A stretch of 6,527 bases of DNA, taken from Alphaproteobacteria bacterium (lineage in GTDB: Bacteria > Pseudomonadota > Alphaproteobacteria > Rickettsiales > VGDC01). Each line of letters begins with the position of its first letter. The stretch's first letter is position 1. Shown here one piece after another: positions 1-6,412 of this stretch. The notes under the pieces are model-generated. The model was not told the DNA's origin. It made no database searches and worked only from the letters and a program-made list of their open reading frames with translations. A program made the translations under genes and the position numbers. The stretch is from positions 1 to 6,527 of the forward strand of contig VGDC01000118.1 in the NCBI GenBank assembly GCA_016869895.1. The letters run 5' to 3'.

Positions 1-1557
1 GCGTTGCAGCTTTCCAAGCGCGGCGGCGGCGTGGCCTTGAGCCTCACCAATATCCGCGAACACGGCGCGCCCATCAAACAGATCGAAAACCAGTCCTCCG
101 GTGTCATCCCCGTAATGAAACTGCTGGAGGATTCCTTCTCCTACGCCAATCAGCTGGGTGCGCGTCAGGGTGCGGGTGCGGTGTACCTCAACGCCCACCA
201 CCCCGACATCATGCGTTTCTTGGACACCAAGCGCGAGAACGCGGATGAGAAAATCCGCATCAAGACCCTGTCCCTCGGCGTGGTGATTCCCGACATCACC
301 TTCGAACTGGCGAAGAACAACGAGGATATGTATCTCTTCTCGCCCTATGACGTGGAGCGCGTCTATGGCAAGGCGATGACGGAGATTTCCGTGACCGAGA
401 AATACCGCGAAATGGTCGATAACCCCCAAATCCGCAAGAAGAAGATTAAAGCGCGCGAATTCTTCCAGACCATCGCGGAAATCCAGTTCGAATCCGGCTA
501 TCCCTATATCATGTTCGAAGATACCGTGAACCGCGAGAATCCCATCGATGGCCGCATCTCCATGAGCAATCTCTGTTCTGAGATTCTGCAGGTCAGCGAA
601 GCCAGCGAGTTCAACGACGACCTCAGCTATAAACACATGGGTTCGGACATCTCCTGCAACCTCGGTTCGCTGAACATCGCCACCACCATGGATTCGCCCG
701 ATTTCGGCAAAACGGTGGAGACCGCCATCCGTGCCCTTTCCGCCGTGTCGGAGATGAGCCATATCAGCTCTGTGCCTTCCATCGAAAAAGGTAACGATGA
801 CTCCCACGCCATCGGCCTCGGCCAGATGAACCTGCATGGTTACCTCGCCCGCGAGCGTATCTATTACGGTTCGGATGAAGGCGTGGATTTCACCAATATC
901 TATTTCTACACCGTGGCCTATCATGCAGTGCGCGCGTCGAACCTCATCGCCAAAGAGAAGAAAGAGACCTTCAAAGGCTTTGAGAAATCGAAATACGCCA
1001 GCGGTGAATATTTCGATAAATACACCGAAACCGCATGGACTCCTGCCACCGCACGCGTGAAGGAACTCTTCGCCAAGGCCGGTGTGCATATCCCCACGCA
1101 GGAGGACTGGGTGAAGCTGAAGAAAGAGGTGCAGAAACACGGTCTCTATAACCGTAACCTGCAGGCCGTTCCACCCACAGGCTCCATCTCCTATATCAAC
1201 AATTCTACCTCTTCCATCCACCCTGTGGCATCGAAAATCGAAATCCGCAAGGAAGGCAAAATCGGGCGTGTGTATTACCCCGCCGCCTTCATGGATAACG
1301 ATAACCTCGAATACTATCAGGATGCCTATGAAATCGGGCCGGAGAAGATCATCGACACCTATGCCGCTGCCACTCAGCATGTGGATCAGGGGCTGTCGCT
1401 GACGCTGTTCTTCCGCGACACCGCCACCACCCGCGACATCAACCGCGCGCAGATCTATGCGTGGAAGAAGGGGATTAAGACCATTTATTATATCCGCCTG
1501 CGCCAGATGGCACTTGAAGGAACCGAAGTACAAGGATGTGTATCATGCAGTCTGTAA
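1..1557 (+). CDS. nrdE: Class Ib ribonucleoside-diphosphate reductase, large (alpha) subunit NrdE, 5'-truncated by window edge
   Basis: Catalytic subunit of the aerobic class Ib ribonucleotide reductase, which reduces ribonucleoside diphosphates to deoxyribonucleotides in the cytosol together with NrdF. The frame is open from base 1, and the 518 visible codons lack about the first 180 residues of a typical 700-residue NrdE. Family landmarks are clear. SNLCSE carries the active-site Asn, the thiyl-radical Cys (codon 574-576) and the Glu. CNLGSLN holds the second Cys of the substrate-reducing pair (codon 655-657). PPTGSISYI follows. The Tyr-Tyr radical-transfer pair sits in IKTIYYIRLRQ (codons 1486-1491). 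The C-terminal GCVSCSL carries the CxxC that is re-reduced by a glutaredoxin-like partner. The first redox Cys and the N-terminal region lie outside the window. The TTG at position 4 is an internal Leu codon, not a start. The class Ib call rests on the C-terminus and the NrdF neighbour. Confidence 0.96.
   Translation, partial: ALQLSKRGGGVALSLTNIREHGAPIKQIENQSSGVIPVMKLLEDSFSYANQLGARQGAGAVYLNAHHPDIMRFLDTKRENADEKIRIKTLSLGVVIPDITFELAKNNEDMYLFSPYDVERVYGKAMTEISVTEKYREMVDNPQIRKKKIKAREFFQTIAEIQFESGYPYIMFEDTVNRENPIDGRISMSNLCSEILQVSEASEFNDDLSYKHMGSDISCNLGSLNIATTMDSPDFGKTVETAIRALSAVSEMSHISSVPSIEKGNDDSHAIGLGQMNLHGYLARERIYYGSDEGVDFTNIYFYTVAYHAVRASNLIAKEKKETFKGFEKSKYASGEYFDKYTETAWTPATARVKELFAKAGVHIPTQEDWVKLKKEVQKHGLYNRNLQAVPPTGSISYINNSTSSIHPVASKIEIRKEGKIGRVYYPAAFMDNDNLEYYQDAYEIGPEKIIDTYAAATQHVDQGLSLTLFFRDTATTRDINRAQIYAWKKGIKTIYYIRLRQMALEGTEVQGCVSCSL
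1532..1547 (+). promoter_or_regulatory. nrdF ribosome binding site and start, embedded in the end of nrdE
   Basis: AAGGA at 1532-1536 is followed, after 8 bases, by ATG 1545-1547. This spacing decides between the two in-frame starts (1536 and 1545). The site lies inside the nrdE codons for its C-terminal Gly-Cys-Val-Ser-Cys, so the same bases encode the redox CxxC tail of one subunit and initiate the other. Confidence 0.7.
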
Positions 1558-2555
1558 AATCCAAAGATTCCGCGAAACCCACGGTCGTGCCCGCGCCGAA
1601 GCTCCAGCGCATCAAGGCCATCAACTGGAACCGTATCGAGGACGATAAAGACCTTGAGGTGTGGAACCGTCTCATCGGTAACTTCTGGGTGCCGGAGAAA
1701 GTGCCCCTGTCCAACGACATCCCTTCCTGGGGGCAGTTGACCGCGGATGAGCAGAAGCTGACCATCCGCGTCTTCACGGGGTTGACGCTGCTGGACACCA
1801 TCCAGAACGCCGTGGGCGCACCGACCTTGATGGCCGATGCCATCACCCCCCATGAGGAAGCGGTGCTCAGCAACGTCGCCTTCATGGAAGCGGTGCATGC
1901 GCGCTCCTATTCCTCCATCTTCTCCACGCTCTGCTCCACACCGGATGTGGACGATGCGTATCGCTGGAGCGAAGAGAACGAATATCTCCAGCGCAAATCG
2001 GAAATCATCCTCGGTGAATACCGCTCTGCCGACCCGCTGAAACGCAAGGTCGCCAGCGTGTTCTTGGAAAGCTTCCTGTTCTATTCCGGTTTCTACCTGC
2101 CGATGTATTGGTCGAGCCGCGCGAAGCTGACGAACACCGCCGACCTCATCCGCCTCATCATCCGCGATGAAGCCGTGCATGGCTATTACATCGGCTATAA
2201 GTTCCAGAAGGGTTACGAGAAACTGAGCGAAGAGAAGAAAGCCGAAATCAAGGACTTCGCCTTCGCATTGCTCTTCGACCTCTATGAGAACGAGGTGAAA
2301 TACACCGAAGCACTCTATGACAGTGTCGGCCTGACGGAAGACGTGAAGAAGTTCCTGCATTACAACGCGAACAAAGCGCTGATGAACCTCGGTTTCGAAG
2401 CACTATTCCCCGCGTCGGTGACGGATGTGAATCCGGCGATTCTCTCTGCGCTTTCGCCCAACTCCGACGAGAACCATGACTTCTTCTCCGGTTCCGGCTC
2501 GTCTTATGTCATCGGCAAGGCCGTGACCACCGAAGACGAAGACTGGGACTTCTAA
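1545..2555 (+). CDS. nrdF: Class Ib ribonucleoside-diphosphate reductase, small (beta) subunit NrdF
   Basis: Radical-generating subunit that houses the dimetal-tyrosyl cofactor (dimanganese or diiron in class Ib) and passes the radical to NrdE. It has 336 residues, normal for the family. Counted from the chosen start, the metal ligands are Asp84, Glu115, His118 (FMEAVHARSYS), Glu175 (FLESFLFYSG), Glu209 and His212 (RDEAVHGYYIGY). The radical tyrosine is Tyr122. The spacings (31 and 34 residues) match known NrdF proteins. The C-terminal acidic tail DEDWDF is the usual docking peptide for the large subunit. ATG 1545 is preferred because AAGGA at 1532-1536 lies 8 bases upstream. The in-frame ATG at 1536 would add only Met-Cys-Ile and has no well-spaced ribosome binding site. 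The gene overlaps the nrdE end by 13 bases, implying translational coupling. Confidence 0.96.
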   Translation: MQSVKSKDSAKPTVVPAPKLQRIKAINWNRIEDDKDLEVWNRLIGNFWVPEKVPLSNDIPSWGQLTADEQKLTIRVFTGLTLLDTIQNAVGAPTLMADAITPHEEAVLSNVAFMEAVHARSYSSIFSTLCSTPDVDDAYRWSEENEYLQRKSEIILGEYRSADPLKRKVASVFLESFLFYSGFYLPMYWSSRAKLTNTADLIRLIIRDEAVHGYYIGYKFQKGYEKLSEEKKAEIKDFAFALLFDLYENEVKYTEALYDSVGLTEDVKKFLHYNANKALMNLGFEALFPASVTDVNPAILSALSPNSDENHDFFSGSGSSYVIGKAVTTEDEDWDF

Positions 2556-2573
2556 ACAAATCCACCTCTGGAT

Positions 2574-2627
2574 ACGCCGCTGCCGCATTTTTCCTGATGT
2601 TTCAGGGATTCTGTGCAGCGGCGTTTT
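2574..2627 (+). terminator. Rho-independent-like terminator after nrdF
   Basis: A perfect 10-base inverted repeat, ACGCCGCTGC (2574-2583) and GCAGCGGCGT (2615-2624), is followed directly by T2624-T2627 (the last stem base is itself a T). A nested hairpin, CCTGA (2593-2597) with TCAGG (2602-2606) around a TGTT loop, shortens the effective distance between the outer arms. It starts 18 bases after the nrdF stop, the expected place for the end of the nrd operon. The T run is short (four), so termination strength is uncertain. Confidence 0.7.
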
Positions 2628-2644
2628 GCTGCGTTGCGGAACTG

Positions 2645-2650
2645 AATAAT
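2645..2650 (+). promoter_or_regulatory. Weak candidate -10 element for the prp operon
   Basis: AATAAT at 2645-2650 matches five of six positions of the sigma70 -10 consensus and sits just after the nrdF terminator. No good -35 hexamer is found at 16-18 bases upstream (the region reads GTTTTG), so the promoter may need an activator or lie elsewhere. If it is used, the transcript would start near 2657 and carry a leader of about 68 bases before prpD. This is inference from sequence alone. Confidence 0.22.
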
Positions 2651-2672
2651 CTTTCCTTTTTCGGCGGGGAAG

Positions 2673-2701
2673 GTATGGTGTAGGCCACTTCGCCCACATA
2701 C
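2673..2701 (+). promoter_or_regulatory. Imperfect hairpin in the prpD leader
   Basis: GTATG (2673-2677) pairs with CATAC (2697-2701). The stem continues past a bulged G as TG (2679-2680) with CA (2695-2696), then past a TA bulge as GGC (2683-2685) with GCC (2692-2694), around a six-base loop. That gives ten pairs with two bulges. It ends nine bases before the GAAGGA ribosome binding site of prpD. It could be an operator dyad or an RNA structure affecting translation, or chance. No known riboswitch is recognised. Confidence 0.25.
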
Positions 2702-2710
2702 ACCCCGCAT

Positions 2711-2727
2711 GAAGGAATCCCGCCGTG
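2711..2727 (+). promoter_or_regulatory. prpD ribosome binding site and GTG start
   Basis: GAAGGA at 2711-2716 lies 8 bases before GTG 2725-2727. This supports the non-ATG start. It agrees with the protein, because the conserved N-terminus of the PrpD family (a short lead into the HTVRTYKSAE segment) begins immediately at this codon. Confidence 0.75.
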
Positions 2728-4245
2728 AAGCTGCATACCGTCCGCACCTATAAATCCGCAGAAAAACTCGCCCGTAACGACCAACTCGCATGGAAAATCG
2801 CCGAAATGGCGGTGGATCCTGTCGGCGTCGATGCGGATGTGGTGGAGATGATCGGCAACCGCATCATCGACAACGCGGCAGTGGCGGCGGCTTCGGTGAA
2901 TCGCCGTCCGGTGGTCAGCGCGCGTTCGCAGGCTCTGGCGCATCCTTTCACTCCGGGCGCGACCGTGTTCGGTCTGCCTGCCTCCACCCGCGTTTCCCCT
3001 GAATGGGCGGCATGGGCGAATGGCACCGCCGTGCGCGAGCTGGATTATCACGATACCTTCCTCGCAGCGGATTATTCCCACCCAGCCGATAACATCCCCG
3101 CCGTGCTCGCCGTCGCCCAGCATTGCGGCTTGAACGGGCATGACCTCGTGCGCGGCCTCGCCACGGCCTATGAAGTGCAGGTGAACCTCGTGAAAGGCAT
3201 CTGCTTGCATGAGCATAAAATCGACCATATCGCGCACCTTGGTGTCGCGGCGGCAGCGGGTATCGGCACGGCGCTGAAACTGCCCGTGGAGACCATTTAT
3301 CAAGCCGTGCAGCAGGCCTTGCACGTCACCACCACCACCCGCCAGTCCCGCAAGGGTGAAATCTCCAGCTGGAAGGCCTTCGCGCCATCCTTCGCTGGCA
3401 AGATGGCCGTGGAATCCGTTGACCGCGTTCTGCGCGGCGAAGGCGCGCCATCCCCCGCATGGGAAGGAGAAGACGGCTTCATCGCTTATCTCCTTTCCGG
3501 CCCCAAAGCGGAATACAAAGTGCCGCTGCCGGAGAAGGGCGAATCCAAACGCGCCATCATGGACACCTACACCAAGGAACACTCGGCGGAATACCAGAGC
3601 CAAGCGCTCATTGACCTTGCGCGCCGCATGAAGCCGAAAGTGGGCGATGTGTCCAAGGTGAAAAGCATTGTCATCCATACCAGCCACCACACGCATTACG
3701 TCATCGGCACGGGCGCGAACGACCCGCAGAAGATGGACCCCAAGGCAAGCCGCGAGACCCTTGACCACTCCATCATGTATATCTTCGCCGTCGCGCTGGA
3801 AGATGGCGGTTGGCACCATGTCGATTCCTACACGCCGGAACGCGCGAACCGCCCGTCCACCGTCGCGCTGTGGCATAAGGTCAGCACGGTGGAAGACGCA
3901 GAATGGACACGCCGCTACCACACCCACGACCCGAAGGAAAAAGCCTTCGGTGGCCGTGTGGTCATCACGCTGGAAGACGGCACGGTGATCGAGGACGAAA
4001 TGGCCGTGGCCGATGCGCATCCGTATGGCGCGCGTCCCTTCGTGCGCGAGAATTATGTCGCCAAGTTCCGTATGCTCGCCAAAGGCGTGGTCAGCGATGC
4101 GGAGCAGAACCGCTTCCTCGCGTTGGTCGATAACCTCACTTCGCTCACCGCGCAACAGGTCGTGGAGTTGAACTTCACCGCCGATGCGACCGCGCTCACC
4201 GTTCCTGCCGAGCACGGCCTGTTCGATTGGAAAAGAACCGCTTAA
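2725..4245 (+). CDS. prpD: 2-Methylcitrate dehydratase PrpD (MmgE/PrpD family)
   Basis: Dehydrates 2-methylcitrate to 2-methyl-cis-aconitate in the cytosolic methylcitrate cycle for propionyl-CoA breakdown. This family uses no iron-sulfur cluster. The 506-residue protein covers the whole family fold. An N-terminal helical part holds RIIDNAAVAAASVNRRPV (about 46-63) and the signature LDYHDTFLAADYSHPADN (106-123). A central stretch TTTTRQSRKGEISSWKAFAP (202-221) and the TKEHSAEYQSQ segment (283-293) follow, then the smaller C-terminal domain. Asp110, Thr111, His119, Lys217, Lys284 and His286 are likely active-site residues by analogy with cis-aconitate decarboxylase relatives (inferred alignment). 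From memory, length and sequence resemble the roughly 505-residue actinobacterial PrpD more than the 483-residue E. coli form. It is first in a tight operon with prpC and prpB, which settles the substrate. Start is GTG 2725. Confidence 0.93.
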   Translation: MKLHTVRTYKSAEKLARNDQLAWKIAEMAVDPVGVDADVVEMIGNRIIDNAAVAAASVNRRPVVSARSQALAHPFTPGATVFGLPASTRVSPEWAAWANGTAVRELDYHDTFLAADYSHPADNIPAVLAVAQHCGLNGHDLVRGLATAYEVQVNLVKGICLHEHKIDHIAHLGVAAAAGIGTALKLPVETIYQAVQQALHVTTTTRQSRKGEISSWKAFAPSFAGKMAVESVDRVLRGEGAPSPAWEGEDGFIAYLLSGPKAEYKVPLPEKGESKRAIMDTYTKEHSAEYQSQALIDLARRMKPKVGDVSKVKSIVIHTSHHTHYVIGTGANDPQKMDPKASRETLDHSIMYIFAVALEDGGWHHVDSYTPERANRPSTVALWHKVSTVEDAEWTRRYHTHDPKEKAFGGRVVITLEDGTVIEDEMAVADAHPYGARPFVRENYVAKFRMLAKGVVSDAEQNRFLALVDNLTSLTAQQVVELNFTADATALTVPAEHGLFDWKRTA

Positions 4246-4261
4246 GGGAGGGCAGGGCATG
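4246..4261 (+). promoter_or_regulatory. prpC ribosome binding site and start
   Basis: GGGAGG at 4246-4251 begins right after the prpD TAA and is 7 bases before ATG 4259-4261. It fixes the start of prpC. A longer in-frame reading from 4184 would overlap prpD by 62 bases and add residues unlike any citrate synthase N-terminus. Confidence 0.8.
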
Positions 4262-5416
4262 ACCGCCGAAGCAACCGAGAACAAACCGAAACCGAAGAAA
4301 TCCGTCGCCCTTTCCGGCGTGGTCGCGGGGAACACCGCGCTCTGCACCGTCGGCCGCACGGGGAATGACCTGCATTACCGTGGATACGATATCCTCGACA
4401 TCGCCGAGACCTGCGAATTCGAGGAAATCGCCTATCTGCTCGTGCATGAGAAGTTCCCGAATGCTGCCGAACTGGCGGCGTACAAAACCAAGCTGAAGTC
4501 GCTGCGCGATCTTCCCGCGGCGGTGAAAACCGTGCTAGAGACGATTCCTGCCACCACCCACCCCATGGATGTGATGCGCACGGCGGTTTCCGCGCTGGGT
4601 TGCGTGTTGCCCGAATCCGCTGACCATAACCATGCTGGCGCGCGCGACATCGCAGACCGCCTGATGGCCTCCCTCGGCTCTGCGTTGCTCTATTGGTATC
4701 ATTTCAGCCAGAATGGCCGCCGCATTGAATTGCAGACGGACGATGAGACCATCGGCGGGCATTTCCTGCACCTGCTGCACGGAAAAGCCCCTTCCGCCAG
4801 CCATGTGCGCGCCATGCACACCTCGCTCATCCTCTATGCCGAGCATGAATTCAACGCCTCCACCTTCACCGCGCGTTCCATCGCGGGCACGGGGTCGGAT
4901 ATGTATTCCGCCGTCACCGGAGCCATCGGCGCATTGCGCGGGCCCAAACACGGCGGTGCGAACGAGGTCGCCTTCGAGATTCAGGAACGCTACAGCAATC
5001 CCGATGAAGCCGAGGCAGACATCCGCGCGCGCGTGGCGAACAAAGAGGTCGTCATCGGCTTCGGCCATCCCGTCTACACCGTCTCCGACCCGCGCAATGT
5101 CGTCATCAAACGCGTCGCCAAGTCCCTCTCCGATGAAGCGGGCACCACGAAGATGTATGACATCGCCGAGCGCATCGAAAGCACCATGTGGGAAATCAAG
5201 AAGATGTTCCCCAACCTCGATTGGTTCAGCGCGGTTTCGTATCATCTGATGGACGTGCCGACGGCCATGTTCACGCCGCTGTTCGTCATCTCGCGCACCT
5301 CCGGCTGGGCGGCGCATGTCATCGAACAGCGCATCGACAATAAGATCATCCGCCCTTCCGCGAATTATGTCGGGCCGGAAAACCTCGACTTCGTGCCGCT
5401 TTCCCAAAGGAAATGA
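4259..5416 (+). CDS. prpC: 2-Methylcitrate synthase PrpC (citrate synthase family)
   Basis: Condenses propionyl-CoA with oxaloacetate to 2-methylcitrate, the entry step of the methylcitrate cycle; such enzymes often also accept acetyl-CoA. The 385-residue length fits short citrate synthase-type PrpC proteins rather than the roughly 430-residue Gram-negative hexameric citrate synthases. The catalytic triad of the superfamily is visible. His231 lies in RGPKHGGANE, His270 in IGFGHPVY and Asp321 in PNLDWFSAVSYH. The signature AEHEFNASTFTAR spans about 194-206 with His196. Arg279 (SDPR) and Arg346 (SRTSGW) are likely carboxylate-binding arginines. The N-terminal 14 residues are a charged, Lys/Pro-containing lead before ALSGVVAGNTALCTVG. 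It lies 13 bases after prpD and one base before prpB. Sequence alone cannot fully exclude ordinary citrate synthase activity, but the operon makes methylcitrate synthase far more likely. Confidence 0.94.
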   Translation: MTAEATENKPKPKKSVALSGVVAGNTALCTVGRTGNDLHYRGYDILDIAETCEFEEIAYLLVHEKFPNAAELAAYKTKLKSLRDLPAAVKTVLETIPATTHPMDVMRTAVSALGCVLPESADHNHAGARDIADRLMASLGSALLYWYHFSQNGRRIELQTDDETIGGHFLHLLHGKAPSASHVRAMHTSLILYAEHEFNASTFTARSIAGTGSDMYSAVTGAIGALRGPKHGGANEVAFEIQERYSNPDEAEADIRARVANKEVVIGFGHPVYTVSDPRNVVIKRVAKSLSDEAGTTKMYDIAERIESTMWEIKKMFPNLDWFSAVSYHLMDVPTAMFTPLFVISRTSGWAAHVIEQRIDNKIIRPSANYVGPENLDFVPLSQRK

Positions 5417-5420
5417 TATG
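5407..5420 (+). promoter_or_regulatory. prpB ribosome binding site within the end of prpC
   Basis: AAGGA at 5407-5411 overlaps the last prpC codons and lies 6 bases before ATG 5418-5420. The prpC stop TGA (5414-5416) and the prpB start are separated by one base, so terminating ribosomes can reinitiate. A second ATG at 5413 overlaps the stop but is in another frame without a matching protein. Confidence 0.75.
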
Positions 5421-6329
5421 CCGTATCTCCTCGCATCCGACCTGAACGCCCGCCCCGCCGGTGAACGCTTCCGCGAACTCGTGAAAGCGGGGCAGATGCT
5501 GCGCCTTCCCGGTGCGCATAACGGCATGGCGGCATTGCAGGCGAAGCATGCGGGTTTTGAGGGCTTGTACCTTTCCGGCGCGGCGATGACCGCCTCCATG
5601 GGCTTGCCGGATTTGGGCATGATAACCGTCGATGAAGTCGCCTTTTTCATCCGTCAGGTCGCCCGTTCCAGCGGATTACCCGTGCTGGTGGATGGTGATA
5701 CGGGCTACGGCGAAGCCCTGAACGTCATGCATATGGTGCGCACTTTCGAGGATGCGGGCGCGGGTGCAGTGCATCTGGAAGATCAGCTTCTGCCGAAGAA
5801 ATGCGGCCATTTGAACGATAAGAAACTCGCCGATGCGCGAGACATGGCTGCCAAGGTCGCCGCTGCCGCCAAAGCCCGCCGCCATCTCTATCTCATCGCC
5901 CGCACGGATGCCGCCGCCAGCGAAGGCATTGAAGGCGCAGTCGCGCGCGCGAAATTGTATATGGAAGCGGGAGCGGATGCGATTTTCCCCGAAGCCTTGA
6001 CCACGCCGGAGATGTTCCGCGAATTCGCCGTGCGTATGCCCGGTGTGCCGCTGCTCGCCAATATGACCGAATTCGGCAAAACACCTTTCTTCACGGGCGA
6101 GGAATTCCGCCAGATGGGCTATCAGATGATCATCTGGCCTGTGTCCTCCCTACGCGTCGCCAACAAGGCGCAGGAGAAGCTCTATGCCACCCTCCGCCGC
6201 GATGATAGCACGGAGGCGATGCTGTCGGAGATGCAGACCCGCGCAGAGCTTTATACGACCATCGATCTTCCGGCCTATGAATCCCTTGATGCCTCCATCG
6301 TCGCCACCGTGCTGCCGACCAAGAGTTGA
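5418..6329 (+). CDS. prpB: 2-Methylisocitrate lyase PrpB (isocitrate lyase/PEP mutase superfamily)
   Basis: Cleaves 2-methylisocitrate to pyruvate and succinate, the last step of the methylcitrate cycle, as a Mg2+-dependent TIM-barrel enzyme in the cytosol. The 303-residue length is typical of PrpB and much shorter than isocitrate lyase. Motifs include LPGAHNGMAA near 30-39 and the metal-binding VDGDTGYGE with Asp92 and Asp94. VHLEDQLLPKKCGH follows, with the catalytic Cys129 in the KKCGH lyase signature. LIARTDA contains Arg162, FPEAL contains Glu192, and NMTEFGKTPF starts at Asn215. The Cys motif argues against PEP mutase or oxaloacetate hydrolase relatives, and the neighbours prpD and prpC fit methylisocitrate rather than isocitrate. 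It is the last gene of the operon. ATG 5418 is chosen for its ribosome binding site and the conserved N-terminus; the in-frame opening from 5316 only overlaps prpC. Confidence 0.95.
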   Translation: MPYLLASDLNARPAGERFRELVKAGQMLRLPGAHNGMAALQAKHAGFEGLYLSGAAMTASMGLPDLGMITVDEVAFFIRQVARSSGLPVLVDGDTGYGEALNVMHMVRTFEDAGAGAVHLEDQLLPKKCGHLNDKKLADARDMAAKVAAAAKARRHLYLIARTDAAASEGIEGAVARAKLYMEAGADAIFPEALTTPEMFREFAVRMPGVPLLANMTEFGKTPFFTGEEFRQMGYQMIIWPVSSLRVANKAQEKLYATLRRDDSTEAMLSEMQTRAELYTTIDLPAYESLDASIVATVLPTKS

Positions 6330-6363
6330 GCGGAATAGTGTCGCTTCTTGATGCGAAGGGCGG

Positions 6364-6369
6364 TATATG
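6364..6369 (+). promoter_or_regulatory. Very weak candidate -10 element before the ABC ATPase gene
   Basis: TATATG at 6364-6369 resembles a -10 hexamer (four of six) in the 83-base gap after prpB. The hexamer 17 bases upstream (TCGCTT) is a poor -35. The rest of the gap holds only short stems, such as GCTC/GAGC at 6379-6391. None has a T run, so no terminator for the prp operon is supported and read-through into the ABC gene remains possible. Confidence 0.12.
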
Positions 6370-6412
6370 CTTTCCTGCGCTCGGAATGAGCTATCCACCT
6401 TGAGGCGAACAC

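Noticed and set aside
4..6. TTG as a start codon for a 517-residue NrdE.
   Set aside because: The frame is open to the window edge, and the sequence here is internal to NrdE (about residue 180), so the gene is cut rather than short.
1536..1544. Earlier in-frame ATG for nrdF.
   Set aside because: It has no ribosome binding site at proper spacing. The start at 1545 has AAGGA 8 bases upstream.
1488..2360. A 290-codon minus-strand open frame opposite nrdF.
   Set aside because: It is a shadow of the conserved nrdF coding sequence, with no family motif.
4184..4258. A 25-residue N-terminal extension of prpC.
   Set aside because: It would overlap prpD in another frame, its residues do not look like a citrate synthase N-terminus, and ATG 4259 has a strong ribosome binding site.
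2602..4359. A 585-codon open frame on the minus strand spanning all of prpD.
   Set aside because: It mirrors a strongly supported prpD gene. Its product is rich in Arg, His, Gly and Ala with no recognisable domain, as expected when the third-position GC bias of the real gene is read in reverse.
5020..5036. Alternating CGCGCGCG runs here and near 5943, possible Z-DNA or a repeat.
   Set aside because: They are short and explained by Arg-Ala and Ala-Arg codons in prpC and prpB.
5316..5417. A 34-residue N-terminal extension of prpB.
   Set aside because: It lies inside prpC and is Ser/Arg-rich. ATG 5418 has a good ribosome binding site and the expected PrpB N-terminus.
4535..5650. A 371-codon open frame on the minus strand across prpC and the start of prpB.
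   Set aside because: It is antisense to two clear genes, spans their junction, has low-complexity composition and resembles no family I know.
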